DNA of 64,000 nt from CALVGQ01 sp031551965 (GCA_031551965.1 JAVBMW010000035.1:26281-90280), one strand, 5' to 3'. Shown: positions 25,765 through 34,669, counted from the first letter of the stretch. Numbers and translations: made by a program. Notes: generated by a model from the sequence alone, not told the origin.

Positions 25765-26403
25765 ATGAATACTGAAAAGAAAATTGCGAAACACTTACTT
25801 GATATCAAAGCCGTATTTTTAAGACCCAATGATCCATTTACTTGGGCAAGTGGTATTAAAAGTCCAATTTATTGTGACAATCGCTTAACCCTTTCCGATC
25901 CTTCAGTTCGAAATGACGTAGAACAAGCATTAGCGGATATCATCAAAGAACATTACCCACAGTGTGAAGCAGTCATGGGGACAAGCACGGCAGGAATTGC
26001 CCATGCAGCCCTTGTAGCTCAAATACTTAATTTACCGATGGGGTATGTACGTGCAAACGCTAAGGATCACGGACGCACCAACCAAATCGAAGGGAAGTGT
26101 GAACCAGGCACTAAAGTAGTCGTTGTCGAAGACTTGATCTCAACAGGTGGCAGTGTTATCGATGTCGTCAATGTCTTACGTGAAAACGGTGCAGAAGTGC
26201 TAGGCATTGCATCCATCTTTACATATGGCATGAAAAAAGGTGTCATTCGATTAGAAGAGGCAAATGTTAAAAATGTATCTGCTTCTAATTTTGAAACCCT
26301 TATCGATGTCGCAGCAGAAACTGGATATATTCAACAAGTTGATGTTGCTAAACTAAAAGCATTCCAAGCAAATCCTAGTGATGAAAGTTGGATATCAAAA
26401 TAA
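25765..26403 (+). CDS. pyrE: Orotate phosphoribosyltransferase
   Basis: About 212 residues. The PRPP-binding motif is VVVVEDLISTGGS (about residue 115), and the N-terminal FTWASGIKSPIYCDNR is the family's orotate/flexible segment. It joins orotate to PRPP to give OMP. Two adjacent ATGs (25762 and 25765) could serve; GGGAG at 25753-25757 fits the second better. It is the last gene of the operon and is followed by a terminator. Confidence 0.95.
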   Translation: MNTEKKIAKHLLDIKAVFLRPNDPFTWASGIKSPIYCDNRLTLSDPSVRNDVEQALADIIKEHYPQCEAVMGTSTAGIAHAALVAQILNLPMGYVRANAKDHGRTNQIEGKCEPGTKVVVVEDLISTGGSVIDVVNVLRENGAEVLGIASIFTYGMKKGVIRLEEANVKNVSASNFETLIDVAAETGYIQQVDVAKLKAFQANPSDESWISK

Positions 26404-26411
26404 TAATGCTG

Positions 26412-26437
26412 AGGTGCTAAAAATGCACCTTTTTTTA
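26412..26437 (+). terminator. Terminator of the pyr operon
   Basis: AGGTGC pairs with GCACCT around a seven-base loop, followed by seven Ts. Confidence 0.85.
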
Positions 26438-26447
26438 AAAAAACATA

Positions 26448-26496
26448 GTTTATCTCCAAATTAATATGAAAAAAAATGATTAATTTGGAGATAAAC
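26448..26496. repeat. 18-bp perfect inverted repeat before the AAA ATPase gene
   Basis: GTTTATCTCCAAATTAAT (26448-26465) is repeated exactly in inverse at 26479-26496, around 13 A-rich bases. The second arm ends four bases before a TATAAT box (26501-26506), so it covers the -35 region of the only gene that follows. That position suits an operator for a dimeric protein better than an RNA hairpin, since transcription would begin after it. Confidence 0.8.
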
Positions 26497-26525
26497 GTGA
26501 TATAATCGATTTAGAGGTGATAAAT

Positions 26526-27851
26526 GTGTTTAGACGATATATGAAAGATTTAATTAGTTGGAAAAATAATTCGAAGCGTAAACCACTACTTTTGTATGGT
26601 GCTAGGCAAGTAGGAAAAACTTATCTCATTAAAGAATTTGGAAAAAGTTACTATGAGAATACTATCTATGTCAACTTTGAAACAAATTTAATCGCAAAGG
26701 AAATTATTGAAACGGATATTGATCCCAAAAATATAATCAAACAATTAGAAATCATATTTAATCAAAGAATTTTAAAAGAAAAAACGTTAATCATTTTTGA
26801 TGAAATTCAAGAAAATCCAAGAGCATTAACATCATTGAAATATTTTTATGAAAATGAGCCTGATTATCATATTATTGGAGCAGGCAGTTTATTGGGCGTT
26901 CATATAAAAAGAAAGAATTATTCATTTCCAGTTGGAAAAGTAGATTCATTGACTATACATCCAATGGACTTTGAAGAGTTTTTAATTGTAACAGAAAATG
27001 AATTTTTAGTTGATGAAATTAAAAGATGCTTTCATTCTGATCAACAAATGAATAAACTGCTTCATGAAAAGGCATTAACTCTATATAATGACTATTTAAC
27101 ATTGGGAGGAATGCCAGAAGTGATTGATGTGTATCTAAAAGAAAATTCCATGATTTCGGCGATTGATATCCAGTCAAAAATAATAAGTGATTATAAAAAT
27201 GATATTACTAAGTATGCGGAGTCAAATAATGAATCCAATAAAATCATCGCAACATTTGATTCGATACCAAATCAATTAGCGAAAGATAATAAAAAATTTC
27301 AGTATAAACTAGTAAAAAAAGGTGGATCAAGTTCGATTTTTGGTGATTCGATTCATTGGTTAGTAAATGCAGGAATTACTATGCAATGTTATAAAACAAA
27401 AATTGGGGTTCCTTTAAAAATGTTTGAACAATTAGAATCATTTAAGCTATATATGAATGATGTAGGTTTACTAACAAATTTATCAAATTTTCCTATCTAT
27501 CTAATTAATAATAGAGAAGCAGCTAATGAAATGATGATCGGTATGTTGACAGAAAACTATGTTGCATCAAATTTTAAATTTAATGGATTAAATTTGCATT
27601 ATTGGCAAAGTGAATATGATGCTAAAATTGATTTCATACTTCAATCAAAAAAAGGAAATATTATACCTGTAGAAGTGAAATCAAAAACAAATACACATTC
27701 AAGAAGTTTAAATAGCTATATTAATGAATTTGAACCAAAATATTCGATTCGAATATCGCAAAAGAATTTTGGATTTGAAAATAACATAAAATCGGTTCCA
27801 TTATATGCAGTGTTTTGTATCACCGAAGATAGCTTGGATGATGTTGAATAG
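26526..27851 (+). CDS. Stand-alone AAA ATPase with DUF4143-type C-terminal domain
   Basis: A 441-residue protein of the AAA_14/DUF4143 family, common as single mobile-looking genes in bacteria and archaea and without a firm function. Walker A is GARQVGKT (residues 25-32) and Walker B is LIIFDEIQ (Asp92, Glu93). The C-terminal half has the nuclease-like pattern YDAKIDFILQSKKGNIIPVE followed by VKSK, resembling a PD-(D/E)XK core (D...E-x-K). The start is a GTG at 26526, with AGAGGTG upstream; a GTG at 26517 is less likely. It sits between its own inverted repeat and its own terminator, inside an otherwise pyrimidine-related run of genes. Confidence 0.85.
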   Translation: MFRRYMKDLISWKNNSKRKPLLLYGARQVGKTYLIKEFGKSYYENTIYVNFETNLIAKEIIETDIDPKNIIKQLEIIFNQRILKEKTLIIFDEIQENPRALTSLKYFYENEPDYHIIGAGSLLGVHIKRKNYSFPVGKVDSLTIHPMDFEEFLIVTENEFLVDEIKRCFHSDQQMNKLLHEKALTLYNDYLTLGGMPEVIDVYLKENSMISAIDIQSKIISDYKNDITKYAESNNESNKIIATFDSIPNQLAKDNKKFQYKLVKKGGSSSIFGDSIHWLVNAGITMQCYKTKIGVPLKMFEQLESFKLYMNDVGLLTNLSNFPIYLINNREAANEMMIGMLTENYVASNFKFNGLNLHYWQSEYDAKIDFILQSKKGNIIPVEVKSKTNTHSRSLNSYINEFEPKYSIRISQKNFGFENNIKSVPLYAVFCITEDSLDDVE

Positions 27852-27868
27852 ATTAAAAGTAAATTCTT

Positions 27869-27895
27869 AAAGGGTATGAAAATATCCTTTTTTTT
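27869..27895 (+). terminator. Terminator after the AAA ATPase gene
   Basis: AAAGGGTAT pairs with ATATCCTTT (one wobble), then Ts. Confidence 0.82.
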
Positions 27896-27955
27896 GTAGG
27901 GCGGTTATGGTATGATAACTATAGTAAAAAATTGTAAATAATGGAGGGTAAGCAA

Positions 27956-28663
27956 ATGTACAAACGTGTCTTATTGAAACTAAGCGGAGAAGCTCTGGCA
28001 GCTAACGGAAATAGTTTCGACTCTGATATTTTAAAAAACTTGGCACTACAAATTAAAGAAGTACATGAACTAGGTGTTGAAATAGCGATCGTTGTTGGAG
28101 GAGGAAACTTCATCCGAGGTAAAATGGCTGAAGAATTAGGAATCGATCGGGTACAAGCAGACTATATGGGGATGCTTGGAACAATGATCAATGCACTTGC
28201 GATCCAAGGATCTCTTGAACAAGTTGGTGTACCAACTCGTGTGCAAAGTGCAATCGAAATGAGTAAAATTGCAGAACCATTTATTGTACGAAGAGCGACT
28301 CGTCACTTAGAAAAAGAAAGAGTTGTCATCTTTGGAGCAGGAACTGGTAGTCCTTATTTCTCAACAGATACAACAGCAGCACTTCGTGCTTCAGAAATCA
28401 AAGCAGATGTAATATTGATGGCTAAAAATGGTGTTGATGGGGTATATACCGCTGATCCTAAAAAAGATCCAACTGCCGTTAAATATGAAACACTAACATT
28501 TATGGATTGTATCCAAAATGGACTTCAAGTTATGGATACAACTGCAACTTCAATGTGTATGGATAATGATATTGACCTTGTGGTGTTTAGTATGAATGAA
28601 ACAGGCAATATTAAAAAAGCAGTATTACAAGAAAATATTGGTACAATTGTAAAGAGAGGATAA
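27956..28663 (+). CDS. pyrH: UMP kinase
   Basis: A 235-residue amino-acid-kinase-fold enzyme that phosphorylates UMP to UDP. Visible stretches are VLLKLSGEALA, VGGGNFIRG, and GTGSPYFSTDTTAALRA with the UMP site. The frame extends 15 bases upstream, but GGAGGG at 27943-27948 with ATG at 27956 decides the start. It is the first gene of pyrH-frr-uppS-cdsA-dxr-rseP. UMP made by the operon ending 1.5 kb upstream is its substrate. Confidence 0.96.
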   Translation: MYKRVLLKLSGEALAANGNSFDSDILKNLALQIKEVHELGVEIAIVVGGGNFIRGKMAEELGIDRVQADYMGMLGTMINALAIQGSLEQVGVPTRVQSAIEMSKIAEPFIVRRATRHLEKERVVIFGAGTGSPYFSTDTTAALRASEIKADVILMAKNGVDGVYTADPKKDPTAVKYETLTFMDCIQNGLQVMDTTATSMCMDNDIDLVVFSMNETGNIKKAVLQENIGTIVKRG

Positions 28664-28672
28664 ACAAGTACT

Positions 28673-29221
28673 ATGATGAATTTAATTTTAGATGAAACAA
28701 GAGAAAAAATGGAAAAAGCACTTGTTGCGTTGAATAACAGTTTGGATACTGTTCGTACAGGACGCGCAAACACAAACTTAGTAAGTGGTGTTGAAGTTGA
28801 TTATTATGGATCACCTACTCCACTAAATCAAATCGCAAGTATTTCAGTTCAAGAAGGTAAAATTATTGTGATCAAACCTTTTGATGCGAGTTCACTTAAG
28901 AACATTGAAAAAGCGATCAATGCCTCTAATTTAGGATTACCTCCACAAAGTGATGGGACAGTAATCCGTTTATCTATGCCTGCATTAACTGGAGAAACTC
29001 GTAAAGCACTTTGTAAAGATGTTGATAAATATGCTGAAAATGCTAAAGTTGCGATTCGTAATGTTCGTCGTGATGCGAATGAAACAGCGAAAAAAGAAGA
29101 ATCTTTATCAGAAGATCTTGAAAAACAATGTTTAGAAAAAATACAAAAGTGTACAGATGAGTTTGTAAAAAAAGTCGATGAATTATCGGATGCGAAACAA
29201 AAAGAAATTATGACAATCTAA
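28673..29221 (+). CDS. frr: Ribosome recycling factor
   Basis: A 182-residue tRNA-shaped protein that splits post-termination ribosomes together with EF-G. The conserved LDTVRTGRANTNLVSGVEVDYYG and NVRRDANETAKKEE are visible. An ATG three bases further in could also serve. It follows pyrH, its usual neighbour, by nine bases. Confidence 0.97.
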   Translation: MMNLILDETREKMEKALVALNNSLDTVRTGRANTNLVSGVEVDYYGSPTPLNQIASISVQEGKIIVIKPFDASSLKNIEKAINASNLGLPPQSDGTVIRLSMPALTGETRKALCKDVDKYAENAKVAIRNVRRDANETAKKEESLSEDLEKQCLEKIQKCTDEFVKKVDELSDAKQKEIMTI

Positions 29222-29247
29222 AAAACTCACTTAGGTGAGTTTTCTTG
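29222..29247 (+). terminator. Hairpin between frr and uppS, weak terminator
   Basis: AAAACTCAC pairs perfectly with GTGAGTTTT around TTAG. The T run is short, so it may only reduce read-through into uppS. Confidence 0.5.
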
Positions 29248-29260
29248 CAAGAGGAGAACT

Positions 29261-29962
29261 ATGGAAAAAATCAAACATATCGCTATTATCATGGATGGAA
29301 ATGGGCGCTGGGCTAAGGCACAGGGAAAGGTAAGAACAGAAGGTCACTTTAAAGGTGTTGAAACGGTACGTGATATCGCTATTGCGGCTAATGAAAGAGG
29401 AATTGAAGCATTGACATTGTATGCTTTTTCTACTGAAAACTGGAAAAGAAGTTCTGATGAAGTCAATTATTTAATGAATTTACCAGCTTTGTTTTTTAAA
29501 CACTATCTTAAAGAATTAATGGAAAAAGACATAAAAATAATGATGATGGGTGATATGGCACAATTACCTAAGGATACCGCAAAAGTTTTACAAAAAGCAA
29601 TTGATCAAACTAAAAACAACAAAGCCATGATTTTGAACTTTGCGATGAATTATGGATCAAGAAAAGAAATAGTTGATGCAGCCAATGCATATGCTAAAGA
29701 TGTAATAAGCGGTAATACAAATGAAGAGCTTACAGAAGCTAAATTTGAAGAGTATTTACTCACAAAAGATCTTCCACCTGTTGATATGTGTATTAGAACA
29801 TCTAAAGAATACCGCATATCCAATTTCTTATTGTGGCAATTAGCTTATGCGGAATTGTTGTTTGTTGATGTTTTGTGGCCTGATTTTACCGCAACTCATT
29901 TAGATGAATGCATCGAAGAATTTAAATCAAGAGATCGCCGTTTTGGAGGTGTGAAATCATGA
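29261..29962 (+). CDS. uppS: Isoprenyl transferase (undecaprenyl diphosphate synthase)
   Basis: A 233-residue cis-prenyltransferase that extends farnesyl diphosphate to the C55 lipid carrier. The first conserved region is IAIIMDGNGRWAKAQG with the catalytic Asp. Later come LTLYAFSTENWKR and the C-terminal RTSKEYRISNFLLWQLAYAE. The last stretch normally reads RTSGE-RISNF; here a lysine replaces the glycine. It overlaps cdsA by four bases. Confidence 0.95.
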   Translation: MEKIKHIAIIMDGNGRWAKAQGKVRTEGHFKGVETVRDIAIAANERGIEALTLYAFSTENWKRSSDEVNYLMNLPALFFKHYLKELMEKDIKIMMMGDMAQLPKDTAKVLQKAIDQTKNNKAMILNFAMNYGSRKEIVDAANAYAKDVISGNTNEELTEAKFEEYLLTKDLPPVDMCIRTSKEYRISNFLLWQLAYAELLFVDVLWPDFTATHLDECIEEFKSRDRRFGGVKS

Positions 29963-30753
29963 AAGAAAGATTAGTAACTGCAATTGTATTGATTCTTGCG
30001 GTTTTGCCTCCGCTGTGGTTTGGCGGGATTTTATTAGATATTTTAATTGCCGCATTTGTATGTATTGCATTGTATGAAATGATCACGGTATGTTATAAGA
30101 AATGCCCAGTACTTCTTTATGTATTTTGTGCATTTTGGACAGTGCTTTTAACTCGTTTATCATTAAGTGCTTTATCGATTCATTTAACATTTATGATTTT
30201 ATTTTTCTTTACGATACCTGTTTTTAAAGAAAAATTTAGTGTTGAAAATATTTCATACATTATGAGTATGATTTTAGTATTAGTTTTTACTGTAAAGGGA
30301 ATTAAACTTGTATATGATTATGATCGTTTGGTTATGATGTATATTTTAATTGCGACATATATGACAGATACAGGTGCTTATTTTGCGGGACGCTATTTTG
30401 GAAAACATAAGTTGAATGAAAGAATATCTCCAAAGAAAACAATTGAAGGTTCAATTGGAGGATATCTACTTGGAGCTATTACATCTTTTGTGTTTGGAGC
30501 AACCTTTGTATATCCAATGCTTAGTGTATGGTTTATTGGAATATTAAGTTTATTGATGCCAATATTTGGTCAAATCGGAGATTTAGCATTTAGTGCAATC
30601 AAACGTCACTTTAATGTGAAAGACTATGGATCGATTTTTCCTGGACATGGTGGTGTGCTTGATCGTATTGACTCCTTGATTTTTAATTTATTATTATTTT
30701 ATGGAACAACACAAAGCATCATTTATTTTATGACGCATATTTTTATGAGGTAG
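29959..30753 (+). CDS. cdsA: Phosphatidate cytidylyltransferase
   Basis: A 264-residue polytopic membrane enzyme that forms CDP-diacylglycerol, the precursor of acidic phospholipids. About seven hydrophobic segments are visible. The C-terminal signature is FPGHGGVLDRIDS, with conserved acidic residues, preceded by RISPKKTIEGSIGG. It is coupled to uppS by ATGA overlap and precedes dxr by three bases. Confidence 0.93.
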   Translation: MKERLVTAIVLILAVLPPLWFGGILLDILIAAFVCIALYEMITVCYKKCPVLLYVFCAFWTVLLTRLSLSALSIHLTFMILFFFTIPVFKEKFSVENISYIMSMILVLVFTVKGIKLVYDYDRLVMMYILIATYMTDTGAYFAGRYFGKHKLNERISPKKTIEGSIGGYLLGAITSFVFGATFVYPMLSVWFIGILSLLMPIFGQIGDLAFSAIKRHFNVKDYGSIFPGHGGVLDRIDSLIFNLLLFYGTTQSIIYFMTHIFMR

Positions 30754-30756
30754 TTT

Positions 30757-31899
30757 ATGAAAAAAATTAATTTATTAGGTGCAAGTGGTTCCATTGGGAT
30801 GCAAACATTAGATGTATGTCTTCAACATCCTGAAGAGTTTGAAATCGTAGCCTTTAGTGTTGGAAAAAATATTGACAATTGTATTGAAATATTAGGGAAA
30901 ATACCAGTAGACTTGGTGTGCGTCAGTGAAAAGAAAGATGCGGATTATTTAAAAGAATATTTTCCAGATCTTAAAATCGTACATGGTGAGGAAGGGTTAA
31001 TTGAAGTAGCGACTTATGAAAAAGGCGATATCTTAGTGAATGCCTTAGTCGGTTTTGTAGGATTAATACCAACTTTAAAAGCAATTGAAGCCAAAAAAGA
31101 AATTGCTTTAGCAAATAAAGAAACTTTAGTCGTTGGTGGAGAACTTGTCCTAGAAGCATGTAGAGAACACAATGTAAAATTAATACCGATCGATAGTGAA
31201 CATTCAGCTATTTTTCAGGCATTGCAAGGGAATAAAATTGAAAATGTGCATAAACTAATTATAACTGCATCAGGTGGTTCTTTTAGAAATAAATCAAGAG
31301 AAGAACTGAAAGATGTGACAGTTGAAGAAGCCCTTAATCATCCCAATTGGAAGATGGGACCAAAAATCACAATTGACAGTGCAACGATGATGAATAAAGG
31401 GTTTGAAGTAATTGAAGCTCATTATTTGTTTGGGATCAATTACGATGATATTGAAGTAGTGATCCACCCTGAAAGTGTGATCCATTCAATGGTTGAGTAT
31501 AAAGATCATGCGATCATGGCTCAACTTGGAACACCGGATATCCGTCTACCGATTCAATATGCATTAAGTGTTCCAAATCGTTTAAGCCTAAATGATGAAT
31601 CAGTTGATTTTGTAAAGTTAAAACAACTTACATTTAAAGAAGCAGACTTTAATCGATATCCTTTACTTAAGCTTGCCTATGTCGTTGGAAAAAAAGCAGG
31701 TAATTTACCTGCGGTACTTAATGGTGCCAATGAAATGGCAAATGAGTTATTTCGACAAGGTAAAATTAGTTTTATTGATATTGAGAAATTAGTTATTGAA
31801 GCATGTCATGCATGCACTTATAAAGAAAAGGTTACACTTCAAGACTGTATTGAAGCGACTGAATGGTCGAAACAATTTGTCAAAGAGAGGACTAGATAA
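30757..31899 (+). CDS. dxr: 1-deoxy-D-xylulose 5-phosphate reductoisomerase
   Basis: A 380-residue NADPH enzyme of the non-mevalonate isoprenoid route. The NADPH loop is LGASGSIGMQTLDV at the N-terminus. The catalytic/metal site is IPIDSEHSAIFQ (about residue 147), and KMGPKITIDSATMMNKG is the next conserved stretch. Together with uppS it ties this operon to isoprenoid lipid-carrier supply. The DXP pathway is therefore used, and a mevalonate route need not be assumed. Confidence 0.96.
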   Translation: MKKINLLGASGSIGMQTLDVCLQHPEEFEIVAFSVGKNIDNCIEILGKIPVDLVCVSEKKDADYLKEYFPDLKIVHGEEGLIEVATYEKGDILVNALVGFVGLIPTLKAIEAKKEIALANKETLVVGGELVLEACREHNVKLIPIDSEHSAIFQALQGNKIENVHKLIITASGGSFRNKSREELKDVTVEEALNHPNWKMGPKITIDSATMMNKGFEVIEAHYLFGINYDDIEVVIHPESVIHSMVEYKDHAIMAQLGTPDIRLPIQYALSVPNRLSLNDESVDFVKLKQLTFKEADFNRYPLLKLAYVVGKKAGNLPAVLNGANEMANELFRQGKISFIDIEKLVIEACHACTYKEKVTLQDCIEATEWSKQFVKERTR

Positions 31900-31901
31900 A
31901 A

Positions 31902-32972
31902 ATGATGGGAATTGTTTATTTTGCATTACTATTAGGGATTATTGTCACGATCCATGAGGTTGGACACTTTGTAGCGGCAAAAAGTTTTGGCATTTACTGT
32001 GCAGAATTTTCAATTGGTATGGGACCTAAGTTATTTGCGATTCAAGGTAAGGAAACAAAGTATACAATTCGTCTGTTGCCTTTTGGCGGTTATGTGGCGA
32101 TGGCAGGGGATACTGAAAATGCCCTTGAGCCAACGGTAGACGTTGAAACCTTACCAAAAGAGCGAACTTTAAAAGGAATCGCTCATTGGAAGCGGATCAT
32201 TATTATGCTTGCGGGTATCTTGATGAATTTTGTGTTAGCATTCGTATTGTTTACCGGAATTATCATGAATGAAGGTATTTTAGTGACTAGCGATGTCGCT
32301 CAAATAGGTGGCATTTCAGAAAATAGCCCAGCGCATCTTGCAGGTTTTGAGCTGAATGATCGTATTGTAAAAGTAGAATATGAAGATGGTACTATCATTT
32401 TACCAACTACTTTTACTGAGCTAAGTAAAGGAAATGTTGGTCATGAACAAGAAGCACGCACTTATACATTGCTTCGCGATACAAAAGAAATCAGCATTAC
32501 TGTAACTCCGGTTTTGGATGTTGAAAGAAACAGTTATTTAATTGGTATTCTAGCTCCAACAAAAATAGAAAAATTGGGTATTCTAGAATCCATTAAAATA
32601 AGTACAAATCAAATGTTTACCATCGCTGGAATGATTGGGAAAAGTTTAATGGAACTGTTTACTGGAAAAAATTTAGATCAATTATCAGGACCAATCGGTA
32701 TTTATACGGTGACTCAGGAACAAGCATCCTTAGGACTGACTAATTATGTTTGGCTCATCGCTGTATTATCACTCAATGTAGGTATATTTAATGCGTTGCC
32801 ACTTCCGATATTAGATGGTGGCCGTGCGATCATGGCAGTGATCGAAATTATTCGTGGGAAACCAGTTAGTGAAAAATTTGAACAGATCACAATGAGTGTA
32901 GGACTTGCGGCAATGATGTTACTCATGGTTTTTGCGACATGGCAAGATATTGTACGATTATTTGTGAAATAA
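31902..32972 (+). CDS. rseP: Site-2 (RIP) metalloprotease RseP/RasP
   Basis: A 356-residue intramembrane zinc protease. The motif HEVGH (His18, Glu19, His22) is in the first membrane helix, and the third ligand lies in LPILDGGRA near residue 305. A PDZ domain occupies about residues 125-205 (GISENSPAHLAGFELNDRI). It cleaves membrane-bound anti-sigma factors and leftover signal peptides. The next genes in many Firmicutes, proS and polC, are absent here; galE follows. Confidence 0.94.
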   Translation: MMGIVYFALLLGIIVTIHEVGHFVAAKSFGIYCAEFSIGMGPKLFAIQGKETKYTIRLLPFGGYVAMAGDTENALEPTVDVETLPKERTLKGIAHWKRIIIMLAGILMNFVLAFVLFTGIIMNEGILVTSDVAQIGGISENSPAHLAGFELNDRIVKVEYEDGTIILPTTFTELSKGNVGHEQEARTYTLLRDTKEISITVTPVLDVERNSYLIGILAPTKIEKLGILESIKISTNQMFTIAGMIGKSLMELFTGKNLDQLSGPIGIYTVTQEQASLGLTNYVWLIAVLSLNVGIFNALPLPILDGGRAIMAVIEIIRGKPVSEKFEQITMSVGLAAMMLLMVFATWQDIVRLFVK

Positions 32973-32988
32973 GAAAGAGGAAAAGTAA

Positions 32989-34002
32989 ATGAAGAAAACG
33001 ATCTTAGTAACTGGGGGAACTGGTTACATTGGCAGCCACACATCAGTTGAACTTATCAAATCAGGTTATGAAGTTGTAATAATGGACAATCTATACAATT
33101 CCAGTATTGATGTTTTGGATCATATTAAAACTATCACAGGGGTTAAACCTAAATTTTATGAAGTAGATTTACTTGATAAAGCAGGAATGAATAAAATGTT
33201 TGATGAAAATCATTTTGATGCAGTGATTCATTTTGCAGGATATAAAGCAGTAGGTGAATCAGTGGAAATTCCTTTAACTTATTATCAAAATAATATCGCA
33301 GGTTCATTAAATTTATATGAAGTCATGAAAGCTCATAATTGTAAAAATTTAGTGTTCAGTTCTAGTGCCACTGTTTATGGAAATCCAAAACGAGTGCCTA
33401 TCGAAGAAGATTTTGAATTAAGCACTACTAATCCTTATGGAACTACAAAACTATTCAATGAACAAATTCTGACTGATTTATGTTTTTCGGATAAAGATTT
33501 CAGCGTGATCTTACTTCGATATTTCAATCCAATCGGAGCTCATGAATCTGGTCTGATCGGTGAAAAACCAAATGGCATTCCAAATAACTTACTACCTTAT
33601 ATTGCTCAAGTAGCAACAGGTCAACGCGACTATCTACGTGTTTGGGGTAATGATTACGATACAGTGGATGGAACTGGGGTTCGTGATTATATCCATGTAG
33701 TTGACCTCGCAAAAGGTCATACTTGTGCAGTAGAGTACATCATGAATCATAAAGGGGTTGAGCAAGTAAACCTTGGAACTGGTAATGGTTATTCTGTGCT
33801 TCAAGTAAAAGATGCCTTCGCTAAAGCGTGTGGTAAAGAAATTGCCTATCAAATCATGGAACGTCGTGCAGGAGATATCGCAACTTGTTACGCAGATACA
33901 AAAAAAGCAAAAGAATTACTTGGCTGGACTGCTGAATTTGGAATTGACAGAATGTGTCAAGATTCTTGGAACTTCCAAAAGAAAAGCACAGGTTTAGAAT
34001 AA
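32989..34002 (+). CDS. galE: UDP-glucose 4-epimerase
   Basis: A 337-residue short-chain dehydrogenase-type epimerase. The NAD loop is VTGGTGYIGSHT. The active-site SSSATVYG supplies the Ser/Thr, and NPYGTTK gives the Tyr-x-x-x-Lys pair. It interconverts UDP-glucose and UDP-galactose, for envelope sugars or galactose use. It lies 16 bases after rseP and ends with its own terminator. Confidence 0.95.
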   Translation: MKKTILVTGGTGYIGSHTSVELIKSGYEVVIMDNLYNSSIDVLDHIKTITGVKPKFYEVDLLDKAGMNKMFDENHFDAVIHFAGYKAVGESVEIPLTYYQNNIAGSLNLYEVMKAHNCKNLVFSSSATVYGNPKRVPIEEDFELSTTNPYGTTKLFNEQILTDLCFSDKDFSVILLRYFNPIGAHESGLIGEKPNGIPNNLLPYIAQVATGQRDYLRVWGNDYDTVDGTGVRDYIHVVDLAKGHTCAVEYIMNHKGVEQVNLGTGNGYSVLQVKDAFAKACGKEIAYQIMERRAGDIATCYADTKKAKELLGWTAEFGIDRMCQDSWNFQKKSTGLE

Positions 34003-34008
34003 GATATG

Positions 34009-34036
34009 AAACTCTCATTGATTTGAGAGTTTTTTG
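34009..34036 (+). terminator. Terminator after galE
   Basis: AAACTCTCA pairs with TGAGAGTTT, then Ts. Confidence 0.85.
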
Positions 34037-34040
34037 TTCA

Positions 34041-34058
34041 TTCGACAAAATTCGACAA
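34041..34058 (-). promoter_or_regulatory. Tandem Spo0A-type boxes
   Basis: TTCGACAA occurs twice with exact ten-base spacing (34041-34048 and 34051-34058). Its complement, TTGTCGAA, contains the Spo0A box core TGTCGAA. The pair lies about 20 bases before TATACT (34078-34083), upstream of the gene at 34124. That resembles Spo0A-activated sigma-A promoters, where the boxes overlap the -35 region and the spacing is long. Binding by Spo0A is inferred. Confidence 0.6.
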
Positions 34059-34123
34059 AGAAAAGTAGAAAATAAGATATACTTCATTTATGAGAGAATG
34101 TTTACATTTTGAGTAGGTGAAAT

Positions 34124-34624
34124 ATGGCAAAGAAAACCAATGCATATCCTATAATAGCATCTTTACTTTTATTAGGAAGTATTTCAAGTTATGAAAAAAA
34201 GACTGAAAACGTAAATTCAGAAATGAAAGAACCTGAAGCTATTGAAGTAACAGAGACTATAAAAGAAGAGCTATTTGAAGAAACGAATAAAATAACTATA
34301 GCTACTTGTGATGGAATTACGATTATTGAAGATTGTGAAGTTGATGGAAAAGAATACATACTATATAAATTTCATAATGCTGTTGAAGAAGTTTCACATA
34401 TAGAAACAAAAACAACGACTACACAGGAAATCATTGGGTATTGTACTCTATGCAAAGATGGAACTTTTAGTCCGAGTTGTGCAGTTGGTAGAGGTGCCTG
34501 TTCCCATCATGGGGGAGTAAAAGCATATGATTCACCTCGTTATAAAGAAGTGACAAATACTGAAGAAGTTAAAATCATAGATTCACCTGCTATTGATGAG
34601 TATTGGGAAATAATTGAAAAATGA
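34124..34624 (+). CDS. Exported protein with DUF3761-like Cys/His motif
   Basis: A 166-residue protein. A hydrophobic N-terminal segment (YPIIASLLLLGSISS) looks like a signal or anchor. An acidic linker (about 30-65) follows. The C-terminal part has CTLCKDGTFSPSCAVGRGAC followed by SHHGGV, the pattern of DUF3761-like domains (DGT-S-S...GxCSHHGGV), found in many secreted bacterial proteins of unknown role. Four cysteines and two histidines could bind metal or form disulfides. It is preceded by two Spo0A-like boxes and followed by a terminator, so it is probably transcribed alone and perhaps at the onset of sporulation or stationary phase. Confidence 0.65.
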   Translation: MAKKTNAYPIIASLLLLGSISSYEKKTENVNSEMKEPEAIEVTETIKEELFEETNKITIATCDGITIIEDCEVDGKEYILYKFHNAVEEVSHIETKTTTTQEIIGYCTLCKDGTFSPSCAVGRGACSHHGGVKAYDSPRYKEVTNTEEVKIIDSPAIDEYWEIIEK

Positions 34625-34626
34625 AG

Positions 34627-34669
34627 AAGAAGTGTCTAATGATCATCTATAGATAAACTTCTTTTTTTT
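34627..34669 (+). terminator. Terminator after the DUF3761-like gene
   Basis: AAGAAGT pairs with ACTTCTT around a 23-base loop that can itself partly pair, followed by eight Ts. Confidence 0.7.
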
